From: Gelidibacter algens
GTDB lineage: Bacteria; Bacteroidota; Bacteroidia; Flavobacteriales; Flavobacteriaceae
Assembly: GCF_001678675.1 (NCBI RefSeq)
Contig: NZ_LZRN01000001.1
Span: 171,144 to 235,143 of the forward strand
Direction of reading: 5' to 3'
DNA: 64,000 nt
Positions 1-8,786 of the stretch are shown here, piece by piece. Both the position numbers and the translations under genes were made by a program. How positions within the stretch are numbered: the stretch's first letter is position 1; each line of letters begins with the position of its first letter. The notes under the pieces were generated by a model, which was not told the DNA's origin, did not search any database, and saw only the letters and a program-made list of their open reading frames with translations.

Positions 1-557
1 TCGGTAGAACTTTGCGACGTTGTGGTTGCATCAGATTTTCTATTTTCAATGTGCTCCAAAATATCATTTTTGGTGACACGTCCTTCTTTTCCGGTTCCAG
101 AAATAGTATCCAATTCAGATTGGGAGATGCCTTCTTGTTTGGCTATATTTTTAACCAAAGGTGAATAAAAACGATCTTCAGTAGAGGTTACAGGCGCTGC
201 TACCGCAGTTTTGGCTGCCTCAACGGTTTGGCTAACTTCAGCAACTTCAGGAGCTTCATTTACCGGCGCTTGCGCTGGTTCTTCTTTTGGAGCACTAGAC
301 GCATCGTCTGAACTGCCTTCCGTTTCAATAATAGCAATAGTTTGACCTACTTTTACAACATCATCCACCTTAAAGAGAATCTCTGTCAACACCCCATCTA
401 CTTCACTTGGCACCTCGCTGTCCACTTTATCTGTTGCAATTTCCAATACTGCTTCATCAGCTTCAATAGTGTCGCCCACATTTTTCAACCAAGAGGTAAT
501 GGTTGCTTCTGCTACACTCTCTCCCATTTTAGGAAGTTTCAATTCAAACTTTGCCAT
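1..557 (-). CDS. 2-oxo acid dehydrogenase E2 (dihydrolipoyl acyltransferase), 5' part
   Basis: The first 185 residues are present; the catalytic acyltransferase domain lies beyond the window edge. The protein opens with a lipoyl domain (residues 1-80, MAKFELKLPKMGESVAEA...). The lipoyl-accepting lysine is K44 in the motif ATDKVDSE. An Ala/Pro/Glu-rich flexible linker (about 82-125) follows, then a peripheral-subunit-binding domain (about 130-170, SPLVKNIAKQEG ... GTGKEGRVTKNDI). E2 subunits carry acyl groups on the swinging lipoyl arm and pass them to CoA in pyruvate, 2-oxoglutarate or branched-chain dehydrogenase complexes. The KMGESVAEATI start is most like the branched-chain or generic 2-oxo acid E2 type, but the substrate cannot be decided from this part. 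It lies downstream of recR and the glycosyltransferase on the same strand, about 100 bp after the latter. Confidence 0.9.
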   Translation of the reverse strand, partial: MAKFELKLPKMGESVAEATITSWLKNVGDTIEADEAVLEIATDKVDSEVPSEVDGVLTEILFKVDDVVKVGQTIAIIETEGSSDDASSAPKEEPAQAPVNEAPEVAEVSQTVEAAKTAVAAPVTSTEDRFYSPLVKNIAKQEGISQSELDTISGTGKEGRVTKNDILEHIENRKSDATTTSQSST

Positions 558-664
558 ATTACTATTCTAATGCTAAAATATTTATTTGCTCTTGCAAAAT
601 TAGTTAAAAATGCCATACTTCATTACATAATCCTCTATAATTTCCGAATCCGTTGTGCATATGC

Positions 665-1768
665 TCACTGGAGTTTTGGCAGCACAATGACTTCTCCTTG
701 TTGCTGTGAACTATCGCTACCAATGATAAACTGAGCATTTTTAGGTAAAATCCTAAAAGTTAAAAACTTCTTCTTATCTGAGGATATCATGTCATCAATA
801 ATCTGCTTGTAGCTCATGGTATTGCCATCAAAAATAACCTGAGAATTGACTGCCACGGTTTTTAAATTTTCTGCCATCTCAAATTTAAACGGAAACTTGA
901 TATTGACGTCCAGATGTTCAGATAATAGGATGCGACCACTTGTTTTTTTATCGACCTTTTTAGGTGTTTTTAAAACTAATCGAGACCCCCTTATGCCAAA
1001 CCATACCATCATGTCAAAAGCCCAATTTGATTTGAAATGCTTATTATAAAAAATCTGCATGGCGCCATAAAAGCGTTTGGCATATGTTTTATCTTTTAAA
1101 GTGCTCTCTCCCTTATAATGTATAATGCTGGCTTCTCCAAAATAAAAATTCTGAAATCCCGCCTTTAAAACTTTGTAGGAAAGATCGATATCTTCACCAT
1201 ACATAAAATAATCTTCATCAAAGCCTTTTACGTGTTGATAAACAGTTTTTTTCAGAATCATAAAAGCGCCCACAAGAACGTCAACTTCACCAATATCAGA
1301 TGGCGATACATGTTTAGCATAGTAACCGCTTGAAAAGCCCAACACTTTTTTAATTGATATGATTGGTGTAGGAATATTTCGTTTGCTTTCAGGCAGAAAT
1401 TGACCGCGTCCATCAATAAGTTGACAGCCTAAGATCCCCATTTTTGGAATCACCTCAGCAAATGCCAAAGTTTTTTTAAACGTATCTTCAGCAACAACCG
1501 TATCAGGATTTAGAAGGCAGATATATTCGCCATTTGCTTGGGTAACGCCAATGTTATTCCCTTTGGAAAAGCCAAGATTCTGTTTGTTCTCAATGAGTGT
1601 AATCTCTGGAAAGAGCGTCTTTACCATTTGGCAACTGGCATCTGAAGAATGGTTATCAACAACAATAACTTCAGCATCCAAGTCTGCTATTGCGGCCTGG
1701 ACACTCTTAATGCACAACTCTAAAAAGTAGCGCACATTATAGCTCAATATGACAACAGACAATTTCAA
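665..1768 (-). CDS. Glycosyltransferase family 2 protein
   Basis: A 367-residue protein with an N-terminal GT-A fold of the GT2 type. The opening MKLSVVILSYNV, the nucleotide-binding VVDNHSSD (residues 36-43), the NLGFSKGNN segment and the NPD motif (87-89) in place of the usual DXD are all characteristic of rhamnosyl- or N-acetylglucosaminyl-like GT2 enzymes. EDIDLSYKVLKAG provides the ED acceptor-site motif. Residues beyond about 250 form an extra C-terminal region I do not recognise. No membrane segments or signal peptide are evident, so it is a cytoplasmic enzyme transferring sugar from a nucleotide donor; the acceptor is unknown. Its start lies 7 bp after the recR stop, so the two genes are probably co-transcribed. 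Confidence 0.88.
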   Translation of the reverse strand: MKLSVVILSYNVRYFLELCIKSVQAAIADLDAEVIVVDNHSSDASCQMVKTLFPEITLIENKQNLGFSKGNNIGVTQANGEYICLLNPDTVVAEDTFKKTLAFAEVIPKMGILGCQLIDGRGQFLPESKRNIPTPIISIKKVLGFSSGYYAKHVSPSDIGEVDVLVGAFMILKKTVYQHVKGFDEDYFMYGEDIDLSYKVLKAGFQNFYFGEASIIHYKGESTLKDKTYAKRFYGAMQIFYNKHFKSNWAFDMMVWFGIRGSRLVLKTPKKVDKKTSGRILLSEHLDVNIKFPFKFEMAENLKTVAVNSQVIFDGNTMSYKQIIDDMISSDKKKFLTFRILPKNAQFIIGSDSSQQQGEVIVLPKLQ

Positions 1769-1775
1769 ATAAACA

Positions 1776-2393
1776 TCAAGATTTTAAGGACGCTTCAAAA
1801 GGGATTCTGTTTAAAATGCTCCTTCCTAGGGTCACCTCATCTGTATATTCCAGCTCATTACCTACGGAGATGCCTCTAGCAATAGTAGAGGTAACAATAT
1901 CACAATCTTGGATTTGCTTGAAAATATAAAAGTTGGTCGTATCGCCCTCCATTGTAGAACTCAAGGCGAAAATCAGTTCTTTTACATGGCCTTCTTTCAC
2001 TTTAGTGACTAAGGTTGAAATGTTGAGATCGTTTGGCCCAATGCCATCCATCGGGGAAATTTTTCCGCCCAAAACATGGTATAGACCTTTAAAGGAACTC
2101 GTATTCTCAATGGCCATGACATCTCTAATATCTTCCACTACACAAATGATTTCATCTGTTCTGCGTGGGTTTGCACATATCTCGCAAAGCTGAGTATCAC
2201 TGATATTGTGGCAACTTTTACAAAATTTAATATCATTTCTCATATGCTGTAATGCCGAAGCCAAATGTAAGGTTTGCTCATTGGGCTGCCTTAGTAAATG
2301 CAACACCAAACGCAATGCCGTCCGTTTCCCTATCCCTGGGAGTTGTGACATTTCATATACCGCTTTTTCGAGTAGTTTTGAAGAAAATTCCAT
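1776..2393 (-). CDS. recR: Recombination mediator protein RecR
   Basis: 205 residues, the normal RecR length. It has a helix-hairpin-helix near the N-terminus ([12 protein letters not shown], residues 18-29), a four-cysteine zinc finger (C58, C61, C70, C73) and a Toprim domain opening with [14 protein letters not shown] (from about residue 83). The C-terminal [12 protein letters not shown] segment is typical of the family. RecR works with RecO (and RecF) to load RecA on SSB-coated single-stranded DNA at gaps. It is first in a minus-strand group with the glycosyltransferase and, less tightly, the E2 gene. The upstream region (2394-2515) is shared with the divergently transcribed symporter. Confidence 0.96.
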   Translation of the reverse strand: MEFSSKLLEKAVYEMSQLPGIGKRTALRLVLHLLRQPNEQTLHLASALQHMRNDIKFCKSCHNISDTQLCEICANPRRTDEIICVVEDIRDVMAIENTSSFKGLYHVLGGKISPMDGIGPNDLNISTLVTKVKEGHVKELIFALSSTMEGDTTNFYIFKQIQDCDIVTSTIARGISVGNELEYTDEVTLGRSILNRIPFEASLKS

Positions 2394-2515
2394 GGGTTCA
2401 AAATTACAATTTTAGTGCACATTTATAGTGTTTTGCGAAATTCTTATTTTATACTGAAAGGTGAAATTTGGAATTTGCATATTTTAATAAGTTATTTGCG
2501 CCTTATTTTAAATGC

Positions 2516-3958
2516 ATGAATTCTATAACAATTATCCTGCTTATCCTATCCTATTTTGGAGTTCTTGTTTTAATATCTTATCTCACAGGAAATAAGTCAG
2601 ACAATAATACCTTTTTTAAAGCGAACAAACAAGCCCCGTGGTATGTGGTTGCCTTTGGCATGATTGGCGCATCGCTATCTGGCGTGACTTTTATTTCGGT
2701 TCCAGGTTGGGTTGAAGCCTCGCAATTTAGCTATATGCAAGTAGTTTTAGGATATATTGTAGGCTATCTCGTGATTGGGACGGTGCTTCTTCCACTCTAT
2801 TACAAACTCAATTTAACGTCTATTTACACCTATCTTGATGAACGTTTTGGAAACGCATCCTATAAAACTGGTGCTTCCTTTTTCTTGATCTCAAGGGTTG
2901 TTGGATCTAGTTTCAGACTGTTTTTGGTGGCGAATGTATTGCAAGTGATCCTGTTTGATGAGTTGGGCATTAGTTTTTGGCAAACTGTAACTATTACCGT
3001 GTTTTTAATTTGGTTATACACTTTTAAATCTGGGATTAAAACCATTGTGTGGACCGATACTTTACAGACCTTATTTATGCTGATTGCCATTGGAGTGGCC
3101 ATTTATTCTGTAAGTAGCGACTTAGGCATCAGTGGCGGCAACCTTTTAGGATATGTATTGGACAGCGACATGTCTAAAACCTTCTTTTTTGACGATTTCA
3201 AATCTGGTGACTATTTCTGGAACCAGTTCATCTCCGGAGCTTTTATTGCCATTGTTATGACAGGATTGGACCAAGACATGATGCAAAAAAACCTCACCTG
3301 TAAAAGTTTAAAAGATGCCCAAAAGAATATGTTCTGGTTTACCATTGTTCTAACCATTGTGAATTTTGTCATTTTAAGCTTAGGATTACTTCTAACCGTC
3401 TACGCGCAACAAAACGGGATTGACGCCCAGAAAGATGACCTTTTCCCGATTCTGGCAAAAGAGCATTTGGGTATTGGCGTCTTCGTATTTTTCCTTATCG
3501 GATTAATTGCTGCAGCGTTTAGTAGCGCTGATAGTACACTGACTGCCTTGACCACTTCTTTTAGTATAGATATTTTGGATATTGAAAAAAAGTACGATGT
3601 TGCCAAGCAAATCGCTATCAGAAAGCGCATTCACATTATGATTTCTTTCGTTTTGATCTTAGTGATCATCGCTTTCAAATATGTCATTAAGGATGAAAGT
3701 GTCATTGCCCAGCTCTTTATTTTTGCAGGATACACCTACGGTCCCTTGCTTGGTTTATACACATTTGGCATGTTTACCAAATGGGAGATAAAGGACAAAT
3801 TAGTACCAATTATAGCAATCTTATCTCCAGTTCTATCTTATGTCATCAGCGTCAACAGCTTGAAATGGATAGGCTTTGAATTTGGATTTTTTATTCTAAT
3901 CTTAAACGGCCTATTGACATTTACAGGACTAATATTGATTCGTACCAAGCATCACTAG
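2516..3958 (+). CDS. Sodium:solute symporter (SSS family)
   Basis: A 480-residue, very hydrophobic protein with about 13 predicted membrane segments. The frame is open further upstream, back to a TTG at 2468. I chose ATG 2516 because it gives the usual short N-terminus (MNSITIILLILSYFGVL) leading straight into the first membrane helix. The segment AAFSSADSTLTALTTSFS (about residue 340) matches the Na+-site helix conserved in this family (SSxDSxL). FMIGASLSGVTFISVPG early in the protein is the other family hallmark. It couples sodium influx to uptake of an organic solute across the inner membrane; the substrate cannot be read from sequence. Its 3' end overlaps the convergent CoA-binding gene by 30 bp. 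Confidence 0.88.
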   Translation: MNSITIILLILSYFGVLVLISYLTGNKSDNNTFFKANKQAPWYVVAFGMIGASLSGVTFISVPGWVEASQFSYMQVVLGYIVGYLVIGTVLLPLYYKLNLTSIYTYLDERFGNASYKTGASFFLISRVVGSSFRLFLVANVLQVILFDELGISFWQTVTITVFLIWLYTFKSGIKTIVWTDTLQTLFMLIAIGVAIYSVSSDLGISGGNLLGYVLDSDMSKTFFFDDFKSGDYFWNQFISGAFIAIVMTGLDQDMMQKNLTCKSLKDAQKNMFWFTIVLTIVNFVILSLGLLLTVYAQQNGIDAQKDDLFPILAKEHLGIGVFVFFLIGLIAAAFSSADSTLTALTTSFSIDILDIEKKYDVAKQIAIRKRIHIMISFVLILVIIAFKYVIKDESVIAQLFIFAGYTYGPLLGLYTFGMFTKWEIKDKLVPIIAILSPVLSYVISVNSLKWIGFEFGFFILILNGLLTFTGLILIRTKHH

Positions 3959-4300
3959 GGTACATGACATTTCAAATTCAATATGTTTCTCTTTCAACAA
4001 CTTAAAGAATTGAGGATTTTCTGTCCCAGGATTAAAAATCACACGATTAGGTTTTAAACCTATCAGATATTCATAAAATGGCTCCTGTCTTCCGGCATTC
4101 ATATATAAGGTGACGGTATCAATGCCGGTATAGGGCAGCAATTCTGTATCAATCTCAACGCCCGCAACCACACCTTTCCTTAATCCAAAAGCTAGTACCT
4201 GATGACCATGAGCTACCAGTTTGTACATGGCTAAATTGGAATATCGGCTCGGATTTAAAGAAGCACCAAATACCAAGGTTTTTTTATTTTTCTTCATCAT
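3929..4300 (-). CDS. Small CoA-binding domain protein (YccU-like)
   Basis: A 123-residue single-domain protein of the CoA_binding_2 Rossmann type. It has a nucleotide-binding GASLNPSRYSNLA loop at residues 13-25 and the PGTENPQFF segment near residue 93. In the family, stand-alone proteins of this size bind CoA or nucleotides but have no proven reaction, so I give no specific role. It starts MMKK; either methionine could be used. It runs convergent to the symporter and overlaps its 3' end by 30 bp. A good flavobacterial promoter lies about 49 bp upstream of its start. Confidence 0.82.
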   Translation of the reverse strand: MMKKNKKTLVFGASLNPSRYSNLAMYKLVAHGHQVLAFGLRKGVVAGVEIDTELLPYTGIDTVTLYMNAGRQEPFYEYLIGLKPNRVIFNPGTENPQFFKLLKEKHIEFEMSCTLVMLGTNQY

Positions 4301-4348
4301 ATCAAATGTTAAAATTTGTTAAGAAATGCTAAATAGAGTAACAGCTTA

Positions 4349-4376
4349 CAAATGTACTCGTCTGTAAAAGTAACAA
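4349..4376 (-). promoter_or_regulatory. Candidate promoter (TTG-N17-TACATTTG) for the CoA-binding gene
   Basis: Reading the minus strand, TTG (complement of 4374-4376) is followed after 17 bp by TACATTTG (complement of 4349-4356). This matches the Bacteroidota housekeeping pattern TTG-N17-23-TAnnTTTG. The predicted leader is about 40 nt. Confidence 0.5.
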
Positions 4377-4418
4377 TCAATTCAAAATTCATCAATCAAA
4401 TCAAAAAATTAATTACAA

Positions 4419-6878
4419 ATGAAATCAATCTTGCTTTTATGCATTTTAATGTGTTCTACATTGTATGCACAACCATCGGCTACCCACGAATTGAAAGAAG
4501 GTTCTATTTCCGGAACCATCATAGATGCAAATCTTAATGAACCCTTACCTTACGTTACCATTGTTATTAAAAACAGTAGCAATGAAACTATTACTGGCGC
4601 CATCACACAAGACGATGGAACTTTCAAAATTGCCAAACTACCTGAAGGTAAACTTACAGCAACCATTCAGTATATTGGTTACAAAACTGTTGCACAACCT
4701 TTTCAAATTGGCGAAGACACCTACAATGTAGACTTAGGCAACATCCTTTTAGAAGAAGATATTGCAAGTTTAGACGAAGTGACGGTTGTGGCAGAAGTCT
4801 CAACCATTCAACAAAAAGTGGACAGAAAGGTAATTACAGTCGGAAAAGATCTGACTACGGCTGGTGCCACAGCTTCTGACATTATGAACAATATTCCCTC
4901 TGTGAGTATTGATCAGCAAACAGGCAATTTGAGCTTACGCGGTAACGAAAATGTACGCGTTATGGTGGATGGCAAATTATCCAATGTTCCTGTGGACCAA
5001 TTGCTCAAACAAATTCCATCAACGTCTATCAAACAAATTGAACTGATCACAAATCCTTCTGCAAAATATAATCCGGAAGGTATGAGCGGCATCATCAATA
5101 TCATTCTTCACAAAAACACCAATATTGGTTTTAACGGAAATCTTAATGTGGGATTGACCAAGGAAATTAATGCGAGATTTAACAGTTCTATCGATTTAAA
5201 TTACAGAAACGGAAAATTCAATCTGTATGGAAATTATGGGAACAACATTGGCAACAGCACCAATTATGGTACTATTGAAAGACCTGACGATAACTCACAA
5301 CAGATTTTCAATTTTTTCAACAATAATAAATCACATCTTTATAAGTTTGGAATTGATTTTTATGCAGATGACAACAATACCATTTCTGTATTTACAAACC
5401 AAAATACCTATGACGGCACAGGCATAGGCACTACGAGTATTTTAGCTCCCAACACAGCAGATAGAGGACAAGTATTTAACACTGTTTCAGATAATATTTC
5501 ATCGCAATACAATGTAGTCTATAAACACAATTTTAAAAAGGAAGGAGAAAAAATCGATCTCGAAGTTGATTACAATGCCTTTGATCAAGGTGAAATCTCA
5601 GGTTTTAATTCCTTTAATATTCCATTCCCTCCAAATTATATAGATTTTGTAAATACCAAGCGCGACCAAACCACTATCAATATAGATTATGTCAATCCGT
5701 TGAGTGAAAAGGCAAAATTAGAAGTAGGCCTTGAAGCACGCCTGTTCAATACAGATGTCAATTATGATTCTACAGGACAATCTTTTGATGCAACAGGACT
5801 TATTGTCGATACGCCAAGTACAGACTTTAATTATCAAAGAGATATTTACTCAGCTTATGCAACATATGGCAAAACTTTTGAAAAATGGAGTTATCAAGTT
5901 GGTGCACGAGCAGAAGCTGTTACAGATGATGCCAAAGCCATCAGTATTTCAGAAAGTTCAAGTGAGACGACACCGTTTAAAAATGAATATTTTCAAGTAT
6001 ATCCTTCTGCATTTTTGACCTATACACCAAATGAAAAAAATTCTTATCAGGCAAGTGTGAGCCGTCGTGTAGACAGACCAGGTTTGCAACAAGTCAACCC
6101 AATTAGAGAATGGAGTACACCGCTAATTTCGTCGTTCGGGAATACAGAATTACAGCCTCAGTTTACCAATTCAGTTGAAGTGAACTATACCAGAAAACTA
6201 GAAAAAGGGTCCATCACAGGAGGTGTTTTCTATAGAATGATTGAAGACGAAATTAACCAAGCCGTTTTTATTGACCGATTGGATTTGAACAAAGTAATCC
6301 TCACCTATGACAATTTTGACAATACATCGGCGTATGGTATTGAACTGTCAAGTAATTATAAGCCTACCAAATGGTGGAATTTTAATGCCAGTGCTGATCT
6401 TTTTGCACAAACCCAAAAAGGTATTTCTGAAGTTTTAAATACACCGTTGGGGCAAGAACCAACCATAAATGATATTGCACTCACTGAAATTAAGGTAAAC
6501 AATGTCGCGTACAACTTTAGAATGAACAATACATTTAAAGCCACCAAAAATTTAACCCTTTCTGTTTTTGGGATGTATAGATCAGAACAAGAAGGTTTGC
6601 AGTTTACCAACAAGCCCATGTATTTTGTAAATACAGGTTTAAGGTATTCATTTTTGGATGATGCTGCTACGTTTAGTTTTAACTACAATGATATCTTTAA
6701 TACCATGAAGGCAAGATTTGAGAGCAATAGACCTTATCCACAAATTGGGCAGTTCAATTGGGAAAGCAACACTTGGAGCATTGGTCTTTCCTATCGTTTT
6801 GGAGGAGGAAAATATAGTGCATTACAAAGAAAAAATAGAGACGACAATGAAAAATCAGGAAGCGGCGGATTTATGTAA
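4419..6878 (+). CDS. TonB-dependent receptor / outer membrane beta-barrel protein
   Basis: 819 residues. A signal peptide (residues 1-17, ending LYAQ) is followed by a carboxypeptidase-regulatory-like beta-sandwich (about 28-110, SISGTIIDANLNEPLPYVTI). A TonB-box-like DEVTVVAE comes next. The plug domain spans about 125-235 (NIPSVSIDQQTGNLSLRG, VMVDGK, GMSGIINI). The rest is a long barrel resembling the OMP_b-brl_3 group, ending WSIGLSYRFGGG. Such receptors import large or scarce ligands across the outer membrane using TonB energy. No SusD lipoprotein gene lies next to it, so it is not a classic SusCD pair and its ligand is unknown. A Gly/Ser-rich C-terminal tail (SGSGGFM) follows the last barrel strand. 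A terminator lies 56 bp downstream. Confidence 0.87.
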   Translation: MKSILLLCILMCSTLYAQPSATHELKEGSISGTIIDANLNEPLPYVTIVIKNSSNETITGAITQDDGTFKIAKLPEGKLTATIQYIGYKTVAQPFQIGEDTYNVDLGNILLEEDIASLDEVTVVAEVSTIQQKVDRKVITVGKDLTTAGATASDIMNNIPSVSIDQQTGNLSLRGNENVRVMVDGKLSNVPVDQLLKQIPSTSIKQIELITNPSAKYNPEGMSGIINIILHKNTNIGFNGNLNVGLTKEINARFNSSIDLNYRNGKFNLYGNYGNNIGNSTNYGTIERPDDNSQQIFNFFNNNKSHLYKFGIDFYADDNNTISVFTNQNTYDGTGIGTTSILAPNTADRGQVFNTVSDNISSQYNVVYKHNFKKEGEKIDLEVDYNAFDQGEISGFNSFNIPFPPNYIDFVNTKRDQTTINIDYVNPLSEKAKLEVGLEARLFNTDVNYDSTGQSFDATGLIVDTPSTDFNYQRDIYSAYATYGKTFEKWSYQVGARAEAVTDDAKAISISESSSETTPFKNEYFQVYPSAFLTYTPNEKNSYQASVSRRVDRPGLQQVNPIREWSTPLISSFGNTELQPQFTNSVEVNYTRKLEKGSITGGVFYRMIEDEINQAVFIDRLDLNKVILTYDNFDNTSAYGIELSSNYKPTKWWNFNASADLFAQTQKGISEVLNTPLGQEPTINDIALTEIKVNNVAYNFRMNNTFKATKNLTLSVFGMYRSEQEGLQFTNKPMYFVNTGLRYSFLDDAATFSFNYNDIFNTMKARFESNRPYPQIGQFNWESNTWSIGLSYRFGGGKYSALQRKNRDDNEKSGSGGFM

Positions 6879-6933
6879 AATAACGACCTACATAATAGTT
6901 GATGGTTAATGTTAGGTAAGGTTGTTAATTGAG

Positions 6934-6965
6934 AAAGCCCAAAACAATTTAAATTTTGGGCTTTT
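6934..6965 (+). terminator. Rho-independent terminator after the TonB-dependent receptor
   Basis: Stem AAAGCCCAAAA / TTTTGGGCTTT (11 bp) with a 9-nt loop; the descending arm merges into a short T run. It lies 56 bp after the receptor stop codon. Confidence 0.75.
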
Positions 6966-7123
6966 GTTGAGTTAAAATTTTGTAAAAATATCGTAATTCA
7001 CAGCTAAATTTGCAATTAAATTACGATTTTTGAGCACCTAACAAGCTATAGTCCTTTTTTTAAATTGATTTGAATTAGCCTTCTGATATTTGGAAAAGGT
7101 TATAAATAACTTAGGTTCATGTC

Positions 7124-7152
7124 AAATCCGGAGTTTTTACTTCGGATTTTTC
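7124..7152 (+). terminator. Terminator-like hairpin, no gene directly upstream
   Basis: Stem AAATCCG / CGGATTT with a loop of about 12 nt, followed by TTTCTTTTC. It ends a possible short transcript in the gene-free region. Confidence 0.5.
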
Positions 7153-7345
7153 TTTTCTTGTTATATGATATTTTATGTAGGTTTTAATCTCAGAATTCCA
7201 TTTGGAGAAACCCACGGTTTTAAATCATCTCCCATTTCCATCGTAATACGTTAAATTTGAAAGATTATGCTTTCAAAAGCCAGGACAATATGTTAATTGA
7301 TTGTTAAATTTTAATTATAACAAAATAAAACACAAGATTTTACGT

Positions 7346-7388
7346 CTAACATAACGTGATTATTCTAATAAATTAATCACAGTGTTAG
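7346..7388. repeat. Interrupted inverted repeat, possible structured RNA or operator
   Basis: CTAACA (7346-7351) plus GTGATTA (7356-7362) pair with TAATCAC (7374-7380) plus TGTTAG (7383-7388). That is 13 pairs with a 4/2 internal loop and an 11-nt apical loop. A terminator follows 25 bp later. Confidence 0.4.
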
Positions 7389-7412
7389 TTAATGTTGGTT
7401 AATAGTAGAAAG

Positions 7413-7443
7413 CCCGAAACAGATTTATGTTTCGGGTTTTTTA
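7413..7443 (+). terminator. Rho-independent terminator-like hairpin
   Basis: Stem CCCGAAACA / TGTTTCGGG (9 bp, 6-nt loop) followed by TTTTTT. On the opposite strand the stem is followed by CTTTCT, so the plus orientation is better. No plus-strand gene precedes it. Confidence 0.65.
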
Positions 7444-7463
7444 ATTCCTGCTTAGGCAGGAAT
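7444..7463. repeat. Short palindromic repeat (ATTCCTGC/GCAGGAAT)
   Basis: Perfect 8-bp stem ATTCCTGC / GCAGGAAT around TTAG. A closely related copy with a degenerate right arm (ATTCCTGC-GAAG-GCAG) sits after htpG at 13325-13340, so this is a dispersed repeat family in the genome. Confidence 0.55.
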
Positions 7464-7598
7464 CCTATAAGTTCACTGAAGTTAATCCTTATCATTCATA
7501 AAAAGTGTTGACATATCAGCGCAATTACATCAGCTTAAACAATACGCTCTAGGGCAGTTATTTTTCTTTATATGATTTCTGCCTTCATAAAAATTGGA

Positions 7599-8609
7599 TT
7601 ACCATTTAATAATCACACTCCCCCAAGTAAAGCCACTACCAAAAGCGGCCAATACCACCACATCTCCTTCTTTTACTTTACCTTTTTCCCAAGCTTCTGT
7701 AAGGGCAATAGGAATAGATGCCGCCGTCGTATTGCCATATTTTTGGATATTGTTGAAGACTTGATCATCATCCAAACCAAATTTCTTTTGTATAAATTGC
7801 GAGATTCTTAAATTGGCTTGGTGCGGAATGAGCATGTCAATGTCTTCTTTTTGAAGATTGTTTTTCATCAACCCTTCCATAATCACTTCACTAAATCTGA
7901 CCACAGCATTTTTGAAAACAAACTGCCCATTCATATGTGGAAAATAGCTTTCGTCATTTGGATCATTATCTTTAAGAATATCGTTGACCCAGCGTTTTCC
8001 CATTCCTGGGGCTACCAATACCAATTCCTCGGCATGTTCTCCCTGTGAATGTAAGTGGGTGGACAAGATACCTTTTGAATTGTCTTCTTCTCTCGTTAAA
8101 ATTGCAGCTCCTGCCCCATCGCCAAAAATAACTGTAACCCCACGACCTCGTGTGGTTTTATCCAATCCATGGGAATGGAGTTCGCTACCAATGACCAAAA
8201 CCGTTTTATACATTCCGGTTTTTATATATTGATCAGCAACCGATATGGCATAGATAAAGCCCGAACACTGATTCCGAACGTCCAATGCGCCAACGGTTTT
8301 TATATCTAAAGCATGCTGTACCTGCACACCCGGACCAGGAAAATACATATCAGGACTTAAGGTGGCGAACACAATAAAATCGATATCGTCCTTATCAATT
8401 CCGGCACGTTCAATGGCCACCTTGGCGGCTTTTACACCCATTGCAGATGTTGTGTCTCCAGAACCTTCAATTGCCCATCGGCGCTCCTTTATTCCCGTGC
8501 GCTCTTGAATCCATGCGTCATTGGTATCCATCATCTGAGACAGATCCTCGTTAGTCACTACATTATCAGGCACATAATGTCCTAAACCAATTATTTTGGA
8601 ATTATACAT
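7599..8609 (-). CDS. 3-oxoacyl-ACP synthase III family protein (KAS III, FabH-like)
   Basis: 336 residues, a full-length thiolase-fold condensing enzyme. The KAS III catalytic triad is complete: C115 (VRNQCSGF), H263 (IPHQANLRI) and N293 (YGNTTAAS). The GDGAGAAIL segment near residue 163 is also conserved. Enzymes of this family start fatty-acid synthesis by condensing an acyl-CoA with malonyl-ACP in the cytoplasm. Flavobacteria usually carry more than one copy, and this one stands alone without plsX or rpmF, so it may be the second, specialised paralogue (for example branched or aryl-polyene type starters). I therefore withhold the symbol fabH. It is transcribed singly; the 3' neighbour region is the gene-free stretch. 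Confidence 0.9.
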   Translation of the reverse strand: MYNSKIIGLGHYVPDNVVTNEDLSQMMDTNDAWIQERTGIKERRWAIEGSGDTTSAMGVKAAKVAIERAGIDKDDIDFIVFATLSPDMYFPGPGVQVQHALDIKTVGALDVRNQCSGFIYAISVADQYIKTGMYKTVLVIGSELHSHGLDKTTRGRGVTVIFGDGAGAAILTREEDNSKGILSTHLHSQGEHAEELVLVAPGMGKRWVNDILKDNDPNDESYFPHMNGQFVFKNAVVRFSEVIMEGLMKNNLQKEDIDMLIPHQANLRISQFIQKKFGLDDDQVFNNIQKYGNTTAASIPIALTEAWEKGKVKEGDVVVLAAFGSGFTWGSVIIKW

Positions 8610-8786
8610 AAGTCAATTTGTTAAGTATTAAAAAGTATCGCAATTTAAACAATATTCATAGTATCCGTAAAATTACCTGTTTTAAATGCGTATTTCTGAA
8701 AATTACCCCGCTTTTTAACATTATTATAATGATGCGCTACGCCAGTTTTAATTATTTTTAGGACTTTAACTAAAAAACCCTTCATA

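Larger units (their letters stand above)
6966..7598. other. Gene-free, hairpin-rich intergenic region
   Basis: I see no plausible protein gene on either strand between the receptor terminator and the KAS III stop. The stretch contains a second and a third terminator-like hairpin (7124-7152, 7413-7443) and an 8-bp hairpin TTTGAAAG/CTTTCAAA at 7256-7277. It also has a 13-bp interrupted inverted repeat at 7346-7388 and the short repeat palindrome at 7444-7463. The spare terminators on the plus strand suggest one or two short non-coding transcripts, but I could not find a clear TAnnTTTG promoter for them. Confidence 0.5.

Noticed and set aside
2399..2406. TAATTTTG on the minus strand as a -7 element for recR
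   Set aside because: It lies only 6 bp before the recR start codon, leaving no room for a leader.
4419..6878. TonB receptor as a SusC of a polysaccharide utilisation locus
   Set aside because: No SusD-like lipoprotein or glycan-degrading enzyme gene is adjacent.
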